Position numbers and translations under genes: made by a program. Source: Halorubrum lacusprofundi ATCC 49239 (GTDB lineage: Archaea > Halobacteriota > Halobacteria > Halobacteriales > Haloferacaceae). From it: 64,000 bases of DNA. How positions within the stretch are numbered: the stretch's first letter is position 1; every line of letters starts with the position of its first letter. A model generated the notes under the pieces. It worked only from the letters and a program-made list of their open reading frames with translations. It was not told the origin of the DNA and ran no database searches. Location: assembly GCF_000022205.1 (NCBI RefSeq), contig NC_012029.1, forward strand, positions 1,302,001 through 1,366,000, written 5' to 3'. Positions 35,430 to 44,202 of the stretch are shown in pieces.

Positions 35430-37781
35430 TTACAGGTCCGGGACCGTCATGTGGAAGCCGCCGTCGCGGGCTTCGACGAGACAGAGGTGGTACCCCTGCT
35501 TGCGTGAGAGCTTCACGAAGCTCTCGCGCTTCGACCGGCTGAACAGTCCGCCACCGACCGCGTCGCTCGCGGTCTCTAACGCGCCCGGCTCGAAGAAGCT
35601 CTCCGTTACCGCGAACGCCGCGGCGAACGGCTCGTTCGACTCGGCGATGTCGCGACCGTTCTCGACAAGCGACTCCAATGCCCCCTCGGCGGTCGGGTCG
35701 CGGCTGTCGTTCAGGTCGGCGACGAACAGCGGGTTCCCCATCCGGTCGCGCAACACCAGATCGAACGAGCGCTGCTCGCGGGTCTCCTCGCCGTTCTCTC
35801 GGATCACGATCGACACGGAGCCGCCGATCTCCGCGCGGTCGATCTCCGGGATCGCGTCGTAGAGGTCGCGGAGCACGCTCTGGTTGCCGGTGCTGCTCAC
35901 CTCGAACGGGAGGTCCTCGACGAGCCACCGGGTGAAGCCGTGTTCGATCGTGTCCTCTAAGAACTCCTCGTACGGGCGACCGTCGACGGCCAGCCCATCC
36001 GTCTCGAAGCTGGTGTGGTGCTCGATCCGGAGGTTCTCGCGGAGCGCGTCGCGGTCGACCGCTCCGTCGTGGGCGTCTTCGAGCGTCGCGCCGCCCTTGG
36101 ACTCGTACCTGACGAAGAGGTTCGTCCCGCTTCGCGCCTCCGCCGCCGAGATCGTCCGATCGCTCTCCGGGAGCCGGTCGCGAGCGGCCGACAGCTCCGA
36201 CTTCAGCCGGTCGCGCTCCTCACGGAGCGTCGATAGTTCCGACTCCAGTCGGTCGACCTCGGTCGCGAGTTCGTCCCGCTCGTCGGCTATCTCGTCGCGG
36301 TCGGTCGCGAGAGTGTCGCGTTCCGCCTCCAGCGACTCCCGTTCTCGTGTGGCGGCTTCGAGTGCGGCTTCGAGTTTTTCGACGCGCTCGTCGACCCGCT
36401 CGCTCGCGCCCGATCCCGACGCGCGCTGCGAGACGGCCGACCGGTTCGACCGATCTCCCTCAGTCGAACGCGGCTCGGGGGACCGGTCATCGACGGGCGC
36501 GGCGGCCGAGCCGGTGTCTCCGCCCCGGCCGGCACTTCTGGAGCGCCGACGGTCGCCCGCCTCGCTCGTGGATCGTCCGCCCGCATTCGGATCGGTCTCA
36601 TCGCGGCTCCGGCTACCCGGCGGATCGCTCGCCTCTGACGGGTCGAGCGCGGGGATCGACTTCTGCTCGCGCCACTGCTCCTCCTCGGAGAACACGTCGT
36701 CGTTTGGATGGTCAACATCGGACTCGGGCGCGTCGGAGGCATCGTGTGCGTCGGGGGAATCAGATCTGTCGGATACGTCGGATCGATCGCCGACTGACTG
36801 GGGTGACGGCGCGTCGTCGGTTCCGTCGTCGGTCGACCGCGCCCCAACCCGTCCGGCCGGCCCGCGCCCGGTCGAGGCGTTTGTCTCGGTGCTTGCTTCC
36901 GATTCCCCGGTAGCCGCCGTCTCGGCCGTATCCGTGGCCCCTCCGATTTTGCTCGGTTCGTTCGGCTCGTCGGGCTCGCCCGCTCGTTCTCGGGACGGGG
37001 ACGGTGCCTCGTCTCCTCCTTCGCCGTCGTGTACGCCTCGTGCCGGCTCTCCGCCGTCGTCGTCCGTCTCGCTCTCGAGAGTTGCGTCGCGGACGAGATC
37101 GTCATTGACCGGGTCGTCCTCGGTGGGATCGTCTTCGGGCGTTTCGTCCTCGGAGGCCTCGTCCTCGGCAGTTCCCTCGTCAACGACCTCATCTTCGACG
37201 ACGACCGCATCCCCGGCGGCGGTCACGTCGCCGGTCGCTTCGGGATCTGGAATCTCGCGCACGTCTAGATCAACCTCGTAGACGGTGTATATTCCGACCT
37301 CTTCGTCGGCCAGTTCGAAGGCGTCGTCGTCGGTTTCGAGCCGGCGCGAGTTGCCGACGTACGCCGCGGCCATCGACTCACCGGCGGTGTAGGTGACGTA
37401 GTAGTCGCCGGAGAGCACGTTCTCCGACAGTTCGATGTAGCCGGTGAACCCGCCCTGTGAGAGCTTCCGGTCGGCCTCCGAGAGCGACGTGTCGTTCGTG
37501 TAGTACTGCGCCCGCGGCTCTCCGCCCTGCTCCTGCATGGCGAATAAGACCGGGAGGACCTCGGCCGGTGACTGATAAACTGTCCCGGAGGCGTCCGCGA
37601 ACGCGTCGAGGTCGGCGTCGGCGGTGCCGACGACGCGGCCCTCGAACACGAACAGCCACCCCGTGCCGTTCGTCACCGCGCCGGAGAATCCCCGGTCAAC
37701 GAGACGCCTGAGCCCCGCGAACCCGTCCGAGAACTCCCGGGCGTCCCACCCGGTTATCTCCGCTCTTCGCTCTGCGTCCAT
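35430..37781 (-). CDS. Large acidic coiled-coil protein (DUF7527-like)
   Basis: 783 residues from MDAERRAEITGWD. Residues 1-190 form a folded domain (FSGAVTNGTGWLFVFEGRVVGTADADLDAF, GFTGYIELSENVLSGDYYVTYTAGESMAAAYVG). Residues about 190-470 are low-complexity Asp/Glu/Ser. About 470-560 is a strong coiled coil (EKLEAALEAATRERESLEAERDTLA ...). The last 220 residues are a second folded domain (FVRYESKGGATLEDA ... RDRMGNPLFVADLND). It matches the domain plan of haloarchaeal DUF7527 proteins, which have no known function. No signal peptide. Confidence 0.85.
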   Translation of the reverse strand: MDAERRAEITGWDAREFSDGFAGLRRLVDRGFSGAVTNGTGWLFVFEGRVVGTADADLDAFADASGTVYQSPAEVLPVLFAMQEQGGEPRAQYYTNDTSLSEADRKLSQGGFTGYIELSENVLSGDYYVTYTAGESMAAAYVGNSRRLETDDDAFELADEEVGIYTVYEVDLDVREIPDPEATGDVTAAGDAVVVEDEVVDEGTAEDEASEDETPEDDPTEDDPVNDDLVRDATLESETDDDGGEPARGVHDGEGGDEAPSPSRERAGEPDEPNEPSKIGGATDTAETAATGESEASTETNASTGRGPAGRVGARSTDDGTDDAPSPQSVGDRSDVSDRSDSPDAHDASDAPESDVDHPNDDVFSEEEQWREQKSIPALDPSEASDPPGSRSRDETDPNAGGRSTSEAGDRRRSRSAGRGGDTGSAAAPVDDRSPEPRSTEGDRSNRSAVSQRASGSGASERVDERVEKLEAALEAATRERESLEAERDTLATDRDEIADERDELATEVDRLESELSTLREERDRLKSELSAARDRLPESDRTISAAEARSGTNLFVRYESKGGATLEDAHDGAVDRDALRENLRIEHHTSFETDGLAVDGRPYEEFLEDTIEHGFTRWLVEDLPFEVSSTGNQSVLRDLYDAIPEIDRAEIGGSVSIVIRENGEETREQRSFDLVLRDRMGNPLFVADLNDSRDPTAEGALESLVENGRDIAESNEPFAAAFAVTESFFEPGALETASDAVGGGLFSRSKRESFVKLSRKQGYHLCLVEARDGGFHMTVPDL

Positions 37782-37904
37782 TCTTGCGTTTACGTCGCCT
37801 GCAACGACCCAAATACCTTCCGGAGCGTGAGACGGTCGTCTGACGCCGGTCGTCGGTCGATCCGGGCCCGGTCGGGAGGACGCTCCCCGCCTCACCGATC
37901 GCGG

Positions 37905-38378
37905 CTATTCCTCATCGACCGCGGCGATCGCCTCGCGGCCGAGTTCGATCACGTCCCGCTGGAGGTCGCTCTCGGCCAGTTCCCTCGGCGTGTACCAGCG
38001 CCAGCCGTCGGCGGCGACCTCGTCCGCGCCGCTCGGCGCGATTTCGCGAGAGTCGACCCGGGCGTAGTAGAGGTGGTCGACGTGCTGGTGGCCGACCGAC
38101 CCGTCCTCGTGGACGTTGATGTCGTGGAGCATGAGGTGCGCCGGCTCCGGGAGCCCGCGCGTGTTCGGCCCCTCGATCGACGACTCGGTCGCAACGAGTT
38201 CGGCCTCCAGTCCCGTCTCCTCGCGGATCTCTCGGAGTGCGGCCTCGTGAGGAAGTTCGTCGCGGTCGACGTGCCCGCCCGGCGGAAGCCGGATCCCCAG
38301 CCGCTCGTGCGCGTGGAGCGCGGTCGCGCCGTCGTTGACGACGTACGTCGTCGCCGTGAAGTGGCGAGTGGTCTCCAT
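37905..38378 (-). CDS. NUDIX hydrolase
   Basis: 157 residues. The Nudix box is perfect: G-HVDRD-E-LPHEAAL-REIREETGL (GX5EX7REUXEEXGU). It hydrolyses a nucleoside diphosphate linked to another moiety. The specificity is unknown. The N-terminus (METTRHFTATTYVVNDGATALHAHERLGI) is the usual first strand pair. It is followed upstream by tfb in the same direction, 86 bp away. Confidence 0.94.
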   Translation of the reverse strand: METTRHFTATTYVVNDGATALHAHERLGIRLPPGGHVDRDELPHEAALREIREETGLEAELVATESSIEGPNTRGLPEPAHLMLHDINVHEDGSVGHQHVDHLYYARVDSREIAPSGADEVAADGWRWYTPRELAESDLQRDVIELGREAIAAVDEE

Positions 38379-38464
38379 ACCCGTGGCTCGGCCTGTGACG
38401 GCTTGGGCGTTCGGAAAAACGGCGGGCGTCGACGGCTTCGCGCCGGTTCCTCTCAGGGAGCGCG

Positions 38465-39445
38465 TCAGTTCAGTGTGGCGCCGTCCTCGGCCTCTAACAG
38501 CTCGTGATAGCGGTTCCGGATGGTGACCTCGCTGATGTTCGCGACATCGCTGACCTCGCTTTGGGTCACCTTCTCGTTGACGAGCAGCGAGGCGGCGTAG
38601 ACGGCGGCGGCCGCGAGCCCCACGGGCGATTTGCCCGAGTGGAGCCCCTGTTCCTTTGCCGTGTTGAGCAGGCTTCGGGCCCGACGCTCGGCCTCGTCGG
38701 AGAGGCCCAGATCGGAGGCGAACCGGGGGACGTAGCTCTCGGGGTCTGCGGGCTGGATCTCCAGTTTGAGCTCGCGAACGACGTAGCGGTACGTCCGGGC
38801 GATCTCGTCCTTCTCGACGCGGGAGACGGCCGCGATCTCGTCGAGGCTTCGGGGAGTTCCGGCCTGTCGGGCGGCGGCGTACAGTGACGATGTCGACACG
38901 CCCTCGATGGATCGGCCGGGAAGCAGGTCCTCGTCGAGTGCGCGCCGATAGATGACCGAGGCGGTCTCGCGGACGTTGTCGGGGAGCCCGAGCGCGCTGG
39001 CCATGCGGTCGATCTCGCCGAGCGCCTGCTTCAGGTTGCGTTCCTTGGAGTCGCGGGTGCGGAACCGCTCGTTCCAGGTGCGCAGCCGCTGCATCTTCTC
39101 GCGCTGGCGGCTGGACAGGGACTTGCCGTAGGCGTCTTTATCCTGCCAGCCGATGTTCGTCGAGAGCCCCTTATCGTGCATCATGTTCGTCGTTGGGGCC
39201 CCAACGCGGCTCTTCTCGTCTTTCTCGCTGGAGTCGAACGCGCGCCACTCCGGCCCGCGGTCGATCTCGTCTTCCTCGACGACGAGTCCGCAGTCGACAC
39301 AGACGGTCTCGCCGTGTTCCGTGTCGCTCGCGAGCTGACCGCTGCACTCCGGGCAGCGCAGCTCCTCGTCAACCGATTCGGTCTCGGTTTCGGATTCGGT
39401 CTCGTCGACGTGCTCCGCCGTGTACGTTCGAACGTTTTCGCTCAT
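38465..39445 (-). CDS. tfb: Transcription initiation factor IIB
   Basis: 326 residues. N-terminal zinc ribbon CPEC ... CVDC, B-finger/linker (RGPEWRAFDSSEKDEKSRVG), then two cyclin folds with TFB signatures (QREKMQRLRTWNERFR, GRSIEGVSTSSLYAAAR, GKSPVGLAAAAVYAASLLVNEKVTQSEVSDVANISEVTIRNRYHELLE). It recruits RNA polymerase to TATA-TBP complexes. Haloarchaea carry several TFB paralogues; this one has an acidic Thr/Glu-rich 25-residue N-terminal extension. Confidence 0.96.
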   Translation of the reverse strand: MSENVRTYTAEHVDETESETETESVDEELRCPECSGQLASDTEHGETVCVDCGLVVEEDEIDRGPEWRAFDSSEKDEKSRVGAPTTNMMHDKGLSTNIGWQDKDAYGKSLSSRQREKMQRLRTWNERFRTRDSKERNLKQALGEIDRMASALGLPDNVRETASVIYRRALDEDLLPGRSIEGVSTSSLYAAARQAGTPRSLDEIAAVSRVEKDEIARTYRYVVRELKLEIQPADPESYVPRFASDLGLSDEAERRARSLLNTAKEQGLHSGKSPVGLAAAAVYAASLLVNEKVTQSEVSDVANISEVTIRNRYHELLEAEDGATLN

Positions 39446-39755
39446 TGGTTAGTTCAAGTGGAGGGAACGAAGGGACCGAGAGACGCATCTCGGTTGGTTT
39501 CCTCACCGTCATGTAAGCGTCGAACGTATTTAAATTCTTGGGGCAGTTTCGGATCGGAGAACGCACGATAGATCGGTTTAAAGGCCAGTTACGACGGGTA
39601 TTCCCGGTTTTTTGGCTGACCTTAACGCCCACCGAATCCCATCGTCGATCGGCGACACGTACCTATATAGCTATTTCGCGGGAGAGCTGACCGACAGTCG
39701 GCCTCGCAGTTTCCGCGAGGACAACGGATTTGGGGGTCGGCCGAGCAGGTGCCGT
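39446..39755. promoter_or_regulatory. Divergent promoter region between tfb and the M24 peptidase gene
   Basis: No gene seen. For tfb, ATTTAAATA (39528-39536, minus strand) implies a leader of about 60 nt. For the peptidase, CCTATATAGC (39662-39671) implies a leader of about 60 nt containing the hairpin CCTCGC/GCGAGG (39702-39707/39715-39720) and the small palindrome CCGACAGTCGG just before it. Confidence 0.5.
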
Positions 39756-40928
39756 ATGAACCGCGCGCGACTCGACGACCGGCTCGCCGATCTCGACACG
39801 GACGGGTACCTGATCGACGCCTCGCAGGACGACGCCAACCAGCTGTATCTCTCCGGGTTCACCGGCCCCGACCCGTTCCTCACGCTGTACGCCGACGGCG
39901 AGATCCACGTTCTCGTCGGCGGACTGGAGTACGGTCGCGCCCGCAAGGAGGCGACCGCCGACACCGTCGAGCGCCACGCCGACTACGACTACGAGTACGG
40001 CGGCCGCGAGGCCCGCAACGACATGTACGCCCGGTTCGTTCGCGACAAGGGCGTCGAGTCCGTGTCGATGCCGCCGCGCGGCCCGGTCGGCACCGCGGAC
40101 GCGCTCCGCGAGCGCGGGATCGAGGTCGCCGTCGACACCGACGACCGGATCCGCGAGGTCCGAGCGGTCAAGACCGACGAGGAGGTCGACGCGATCCGCG
40201 AGGCCCAGCGCGCTAACGAGGCGGCGATGCGGGCCGCCGAGGCGCTGATCGCCGGCGCCGAGGTGGCCGGCGAAGGTGACGACACAGAGACAGGTGTCCT
40301 GCTTCACGACGGCGATGCCCTCACCAGCGAGCGAGTGACCGAGGAGATCGAGGTGACGCTGCTGCGGCACGGCTGTGCGCTCGATCAGACGATCGTCGCC
40401 GGCGGCGTGCAGGCCGCGGACCCCCACGACCGCGGTTCGGGGCCGCTCCGGGCGGACGAGGCGATCATCGTCGACATCTTCCCGCGGTCGAAGGCGACGA
40501 AGTACAACGCCGACATGACCCGGACGTTCTGCGTCGGCGAGCCGCCAGCGACGCTCCGCGAGTGGTACGATCTCACCGAACGCGCGCTCGACGCCGCGCT
40601 CGACGCCGTCGAGCCGGGCGCGACCGGCGAGGATGTCCACGCGGCGGCCTGCGAGGTGTACGAGGACGCGGGCGAGCCGACGTTCCGGACCGACCCCGAG
40701 ACGGAGACCGGATTTATCCACTCCACCGGCCACGGGGTCGGCCTCGACGTCCACGAGTCCCCGCGGCTCGCGAGCGGCGGCGAGGAGCTGGAGCCCGGCC
40801 ACGTGATCACCGTCGAGCCCGGGCTCTACGACCCCGAGGTTGGCGGCGTCCGGATCGAGGACATCGTCGTCGTCACCGAGGACGGCTACGAGAACCTCAC
40901 GGCGTACCCGATCGAGTTTGAGGTCTGA
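39756..40928 (+). CDS. M24-family Xaa-Pro dipeptidase/aminopeptidase
   Basis: 390 residues from MNRARLDDRL. The creatinase-type N-terminal domain precedes the pita-bread metallopeptidase domain with all five metal ligands: Asp in IIVDIFPRS, Asp in YNADMTRTF, His in STGHGVGLDVHESP, Glu in ITVEPGLY and Glu in GVRIEDIVVV. It cleaves X-Pro bonds or related dipeptides in the cytoplasm. The MFS gene follows on the same strand after about 70 bp. Confidence 0.93.
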   Translation: MNRARLDDRLADLDTDGYLIDASQDDANQLYLSGFTGPDPFLTLYADGEIHVLVGGLEYGRARKEATADTVERHADYDYEYGGREARNDMYARFVRDKGVESVSMPPRGPVGTADALRERGIEVAVDTDDRIREVRAVKTDEEVDAIREAQRANEAAMRAAEALIAGAEVAGEGDDTETGVLLHDGDALTSERVTEEIEVTLLRHGCALDQTIVAGGVQAADPHDRGSGPLRADEAIIVDIFPRSKATKYNADMTRTFCVGEPPATLREWYDLTERALDAALDAVEPGATGEDVHAAACEVYEDAGEPTFRTDPETETGFIHSTGHGVGLDVHESPRLASGGEELEPGHVITVEPGLYDPEVGGVRIEDIVVVTEDGYENLTAYPIEFEV

Positions 40929-40997
40929 TTGCACATCACACCCGGCCCCGCTGGCCGCGACCGGAACCCGCTTTGACCCGCGTCGAGAACGGCGACC

Positions 40998-42182
40998 GTG
41001 AACTGGCGGTACAAACACACCGCGCTCGCCCTCTGTACGCTCGCGTTCACCGCGACGATGGTCGCGCGGCTGGTTATCAGCCCGCTGATCCCGCAGATCC
41101 GCGCCGAGTTCGGCGTCACGAACGCGACCGTCGGGTTGGGGCTGTCGGGGATGTGGCTCGCGTACGCGCTCTCGCAGTTCCCCTCCGGCGTGCTCGGCGA
41201 CCGCTACGGCGAGCGCACCGTCATTCTGGCCGCCGTCGGCGCCACCGCAGTCGCCTCCCTGCTCATCGCCGTCTCTCCGTCGATCCTCGCGTTCATCGTC
41301 TTCGCCGTCGTGCTCGGCGCGGGCGCCGGCCTCCACTACTCGGTAGCGACCACGTTCCTCGCCAAGCAGTTCGACAACATCGGCCGCGCCATCGGCGTCC
41401 ACGTCGCCGGCGGCCCAATCGCGGGGCTCGCCGCCCCGCCCCTGGCCGCGCTCGTCGGATCCCGGTACGGCTGGCGCGCCGGTATCGCCCTCGGCGTCGC
41501 CGTCGCGGTCCCCGTGTTCGCCCTGTTCGCGTGGCGGGTGCGTCCCACCGAGCCGCTCCGGCCCGACCAGCCCGTGCGCGAGCGGTTCGCACTCGGGCCG
41601 CTCGCGGAGTTGCTCTCCCGGCCAGAAATTCTCTACACGACCGCGCTGTCGACGATGGGCGCGTTCACCTGGCAGGCGACCGCCTCCTTCCTCCCGTCGT
41701 TCTTGGAGTTCGGGACGGAGCTGTCCGCCGGAGTTTCGGCGCTGCTGTTCTCGCTGTACTTCCTCGTCCACGGCGCGACGCAGCCGGTGACGGGGTCGAT
41801 GTCAGATCGGATCGGCCGCGACGCGACCGTGATGGCGACGATGGCCGCCGGAGTCGTCGGCTACGGGCTACTCGTCGCGGCGGCGGAGTTCGACTTCGGG
41901 CGTCCCATCACCGTCGTCGGCGTCGGCTTCGTCGGCCTCGCGATGTCGTGGGGCGCGCCGCTGCAGTCGCGGTTCATGGACCTCCTCTCCGACGCCGAGC
42001 GCGGCGCCGGGTTCGGGCTCGTCCGGACCGCCTACATGGTCGTCGGCGCGTCGGGAAGCGTCGTCGTCGGCGCGGTCTCCGACGCCGCCGGCTGGTCGGT
42101 CGCGTTCGGGCTGCTCGCTGGCGTGATGGTGCTCGGGCTGGCCGCGCTGCTCGCGAATCGACTGTTGCGGCTCGGGTATTAG
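40998..42182 (+). CDS. Major facilitator superfamily transporter
   Basis: 394 residues with about 12 hydrophobic helices and the MFS loop 2-3 motif GVLGDRYGERTVILAA and its loop 8-9 echo GSMSDRIGRDATVMAT. The substrate is not predictable; no neighbour gives a hint. Both termini short, so cytoplasmic domains are minimal. Confidence 0.92.
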   Translation: MNWRYKHTALALCTLAFTATMVARLVISPLIPQIRAEFGVTNATVGLGLSGMWLAYALSQFPSGVLGDRYGERTVILAAVGATAVASLLIAVSPSILAFIVFAVVLGAGAGLHYSVATTFLAKQFDNIGRAIGVHVAGGPIAGLAAPPLAALVGSRYGWRAGIALGVAVAVPVFALFAWRVRPTEPLRPDQPVRERFALGPLAELLSRPEILYTTALSTMGAFTWQATASFLPSFLEFGTELSAGVSALLFSLYFLVHGATQPVTGSMSDRIGRDATVMATMAAGVVGYGLLVAAAEFDFGRPITVVGVGFVGLAMSWGAPLQSRFMDLLSDAERGAGFGLVRTAYMVVGASGSVVVGAVSDAAGWSVAFGLLAGVMVLGLAALLANRLLRLGY

Positions 42183-42232
42183 CGGGCTGTCGCCAGTTTA
42201 CAAGACGGAGTCAGTTAACGAGGAGAACCCGA

Positions 42233-42469
42233 CTACAGCCGGTCGTCTTCGAGGCTTCCCGGGTCCTGCGCCGTGTCGAACATGTTGTTCTCGGCGCCAT
42301 CAAGCATCTCGTCGCGGGGCTCGTCGTCAACGATGGAGACGTTGTACGCCTCGATCCCGGAGGCGATCAGGTCCTCAGCGGCCTGCTCCTCGGAGACGAA
42401 CTCCTGTTCGGCGAGCTGCTGAAACTCCGCGTACACGTCGTCGGACAGATTCAGCTCGAAGGTGGGCAT
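42233..42469 (-). CDS. Small acidic protein with N-terminal ribbon-helix-like segment
   Basis: 78 residues from MPTFELNLSDDVYAEFQQLAEQEFVSEEQAAEDLIASGIEAY. The first 45 residues have the strand-helix-helix pattern of a CopG/ribbon-helix-helix-like fold; the tail is acidic and disordered. CTTTTAAGC about 22 bp upstream on the minus strand favours this start, with the ATG two codons earlier as alternative. A DNA-binding role is possible but not shown. Confidence 0.75.
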   Translation of the reverse strand: MPTFELNLSDDVYAEFQQLAEQEFVSEEQAAEDLIASGIEAYNVSIVDDEPRDEMLDGAENNMFDTAQDPGSLEDDRL

Positions 42470-42862
42470 ACGCATTCGTTCCGGCCGGACGCTTTTAAGC
42501 ATTCCCTCGCCGGCGACCACCGCCTGCGGGCCGAAGTCGCGCCTCTGAGCCCAGACACCGGCAACAGGAGATCGGACGCGGTCCCGATCGACCTCGATCT
42601 GGCCCCGTCGACCGTCTCGGGATACCTCCGGCTCGTGACGGCGACCGTATTTAAACCGCCGAACAGTTCGGGAGTAGCTAGTTGTTTGTTTCTGGTCTAA
42701 CAGTACGGTATGTCACGGCTCAGGAGAGCGTAATTAACATCTCCAGACGCCCAGAGGCATCGGGAACTCACGAGCGATCGCCGCGGCGGACGGCGGGCCG
42801 GCGCCGCGGAAACGCGTCCGTACCGCCGAGCCGGCTCATCGACACGATACACGATACACACA
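42470..42862. promoter_or_regulatory. nar operon upstream region
   Basis: 393 bp without a convincing gene. TATTTAAACC (42648-42657) is the best TATA element, immediately followed by the palindrome CCGAA-CAG-TTCGG (42659-42671). CGAA...TTCG half-sites are recalled upstream of haloarchaeal denitrification genes. If used, the leader before narA would be about 180 nt. GTAATTAACA (42730-42739) is a weaker TATA candidate nearer the gene. CACGATACACGATACAC directly precedes the narA ATG. Confidence 0.45.
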
Positions 42863-43501
42863 ATGGATCGACGAACGATTGCCATCCTCCTCATCGTGCT
42901 CGCCGTGCTGCTACCGACGTGGTACGTCGGACTGCACGGTGAGCCGCCGTCGGAGGAGGTCAGGATCGACCAGAGCGTGAGCGAGATGCAACCGCTGGAG
43001 GGGTTCGTAGACACGCCGAACAAGCTCTCGCCGAGTCAGGTCGGCGTGATCGTCTGGATCGCGCTGCTCGGGCTTCTGGGAGCCATGGCGTTCTTCCACC
43101 GCTTCATGAATCGGGCCGCACGACCCGACCCGAGCGGCGGCGGCCCGGGTGATGCAGCCGACGCGACCGAAGCGGCCGCCACCGACGGCGGCGGGCTCGA
43201 CGGACCGCCGCCAGAGGGGATGAACCGGGCGACGTTCCCGTGGTTCGAGACCGAAGACCGGTGGGTCGTCGAGTACCACGACGCGAGCGACGCCATCGAG
43301 GGGCTCGTCGCGATGGGCGGACTCACTGTCCTCGCCATCGTGTTCTCGGCGCTGCTCACCGCCGAGTACCTCACCTTGGCGCGGACCCAGTACTTCGGGG
43401 TCTACGCCTTCGGGCTGTTCATGTCGCTGCTGGGCTCGACGGTGTCGTACTACGCCTGGTTCATGCCCCACGTCGAAGTCGCCGAACGGAGGGACCACTG
43501 A
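42863..43501 (+). CDS. narA: nar-operon membrane protein NarA
   Basis: 212 residues with about four hydrophobic helices (about 5-25, 60-82, 147-170, 176-200) and a Gly/Ala/Asp-rich loop at 90-115. No heme or metal motif is evident. It is first in the operon and shares one base with the Rieske gene (TGATG), so it is probably a membrane component of the quinol-oxidising module. The symbol follows the Haloferax nar operon order, recalled from memory. Confidence 0.8.
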   Translation: MDRRTIAILLIVLAVLLPTWYVGLHGEPPSEEVRIDQSVSEMQPLEGFVDTPNKLSPSQVGVIVWIALLGLLGAMAFFHRFMNRAARPDPSGGGPGDAADATEAAATDGGGLDGPPPEGMNRATFPWFETEDRWVVEYHDASDAIEGLVAMGGLTVLAIVFSALLTAEYLTLARTQYFGVYAFGLFMSLLGSTVSYYAWFMPHVEVAERRDH

Positions 43502-44202
43502 TGGGAGACGACGCAACCGATCCACGACAGACGCGAGCAGGAACCGACACTCATCTCGGCGACCGCGAGCTGTGCGACGCCTGCCCGGAGAACGACGACG
43601 GGCTCGCCGTCGACCCGAGCATCTACCGGCCGTTCTGGAAGGACGCGCGCGCCGAACTCAAACGGCGCGACTACGCGAAGGTCCTCGCGACGGTCGGCGG
43701 GATAACGGCGGTCGGAAGCCTCGTCGCCCCCGTCGCGGGGCTCACGCGGGTGTTCGACACCAAGTATCGGGGACCGGTGTACGAAGACGGGATCCCCCTC
43801 GTCGACGACGCTGGCGAGCGGATCGCGGAGGACCGCATCGCCCCGGGCGAACAGCTCACCGTCTTCCCCGAGCCGCGTCCGGGGATCGAGGACGCCCCGA
43901 CGCTGCTCGTGCGCTTCGAGGAGTCGGCGTACGGCGACGAGGTGCGTGACGAGTACACCGTCGGCGGATACGCCGCGTTCTCGAAGGTGTGTACCCACGC
44001 GGGCTGTATGGTCGCCGACCGCGACGGCGACGTGCTCGTCTGTCCGTGTCACTCCGGCCGGTTCGATCCGGTGACGGGCGGGCAGGTCGTCGGGGGGCCG
44101 GCGCCACGAGCGCTCCCGCAGCTGCCGATCACGCTCTCGGGCGACGGGTACCTCGTCGCGACCGGGGACTTCCAGGGGCCGATCGGCCCCGGAGGCGAAT
44201 GA
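43501..44202 (+). CDS. narB: Rieske [2Fe-2S] protein NarB
   Basis: 233 residues from [11 protein letters not shown] membrane anchor lies at about 60-82. The Rieske motifs are CTHAGC (Cys164, His166, Cys169) and CPCH (Cys181, Cys183, His184), supplying two Cys and two His ligands plus the disulfide. An extra CDAC lies near residue 25. It should take electrons from quinol at NarC and pass them toward the nitrate reductase on the outer face. It overlaps neighbours on both sides. Confidence 0.93.
   Translation: MGDDATDPRQTRAGTDTHLGDRELCDACPENDDGLAVDPSIYRPFWKDARAELKRRDYAKVLATVGGITAVGSLVAPVAGLTRVFDTKYRGPVYEDGIPLVDDAGERIAEDRIAPGEQLTVFPEPRPGIEDAPTLLVRFEESAYGDEVRDEYTVGGYAAFSKVCTHAGCMVADRDGDVLVCPCHSGRFDPVTGGQVVGGPAPRALPQLPITLSGDGYLVATGDFQGPIGPGGE

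Noticed and set aside
42682-42942. 86-codon frame upstream of and overlapping narA
   Set aside because: Ser/Arg-rich, no homology-like pattern, and overlaps narA by 80 bp.
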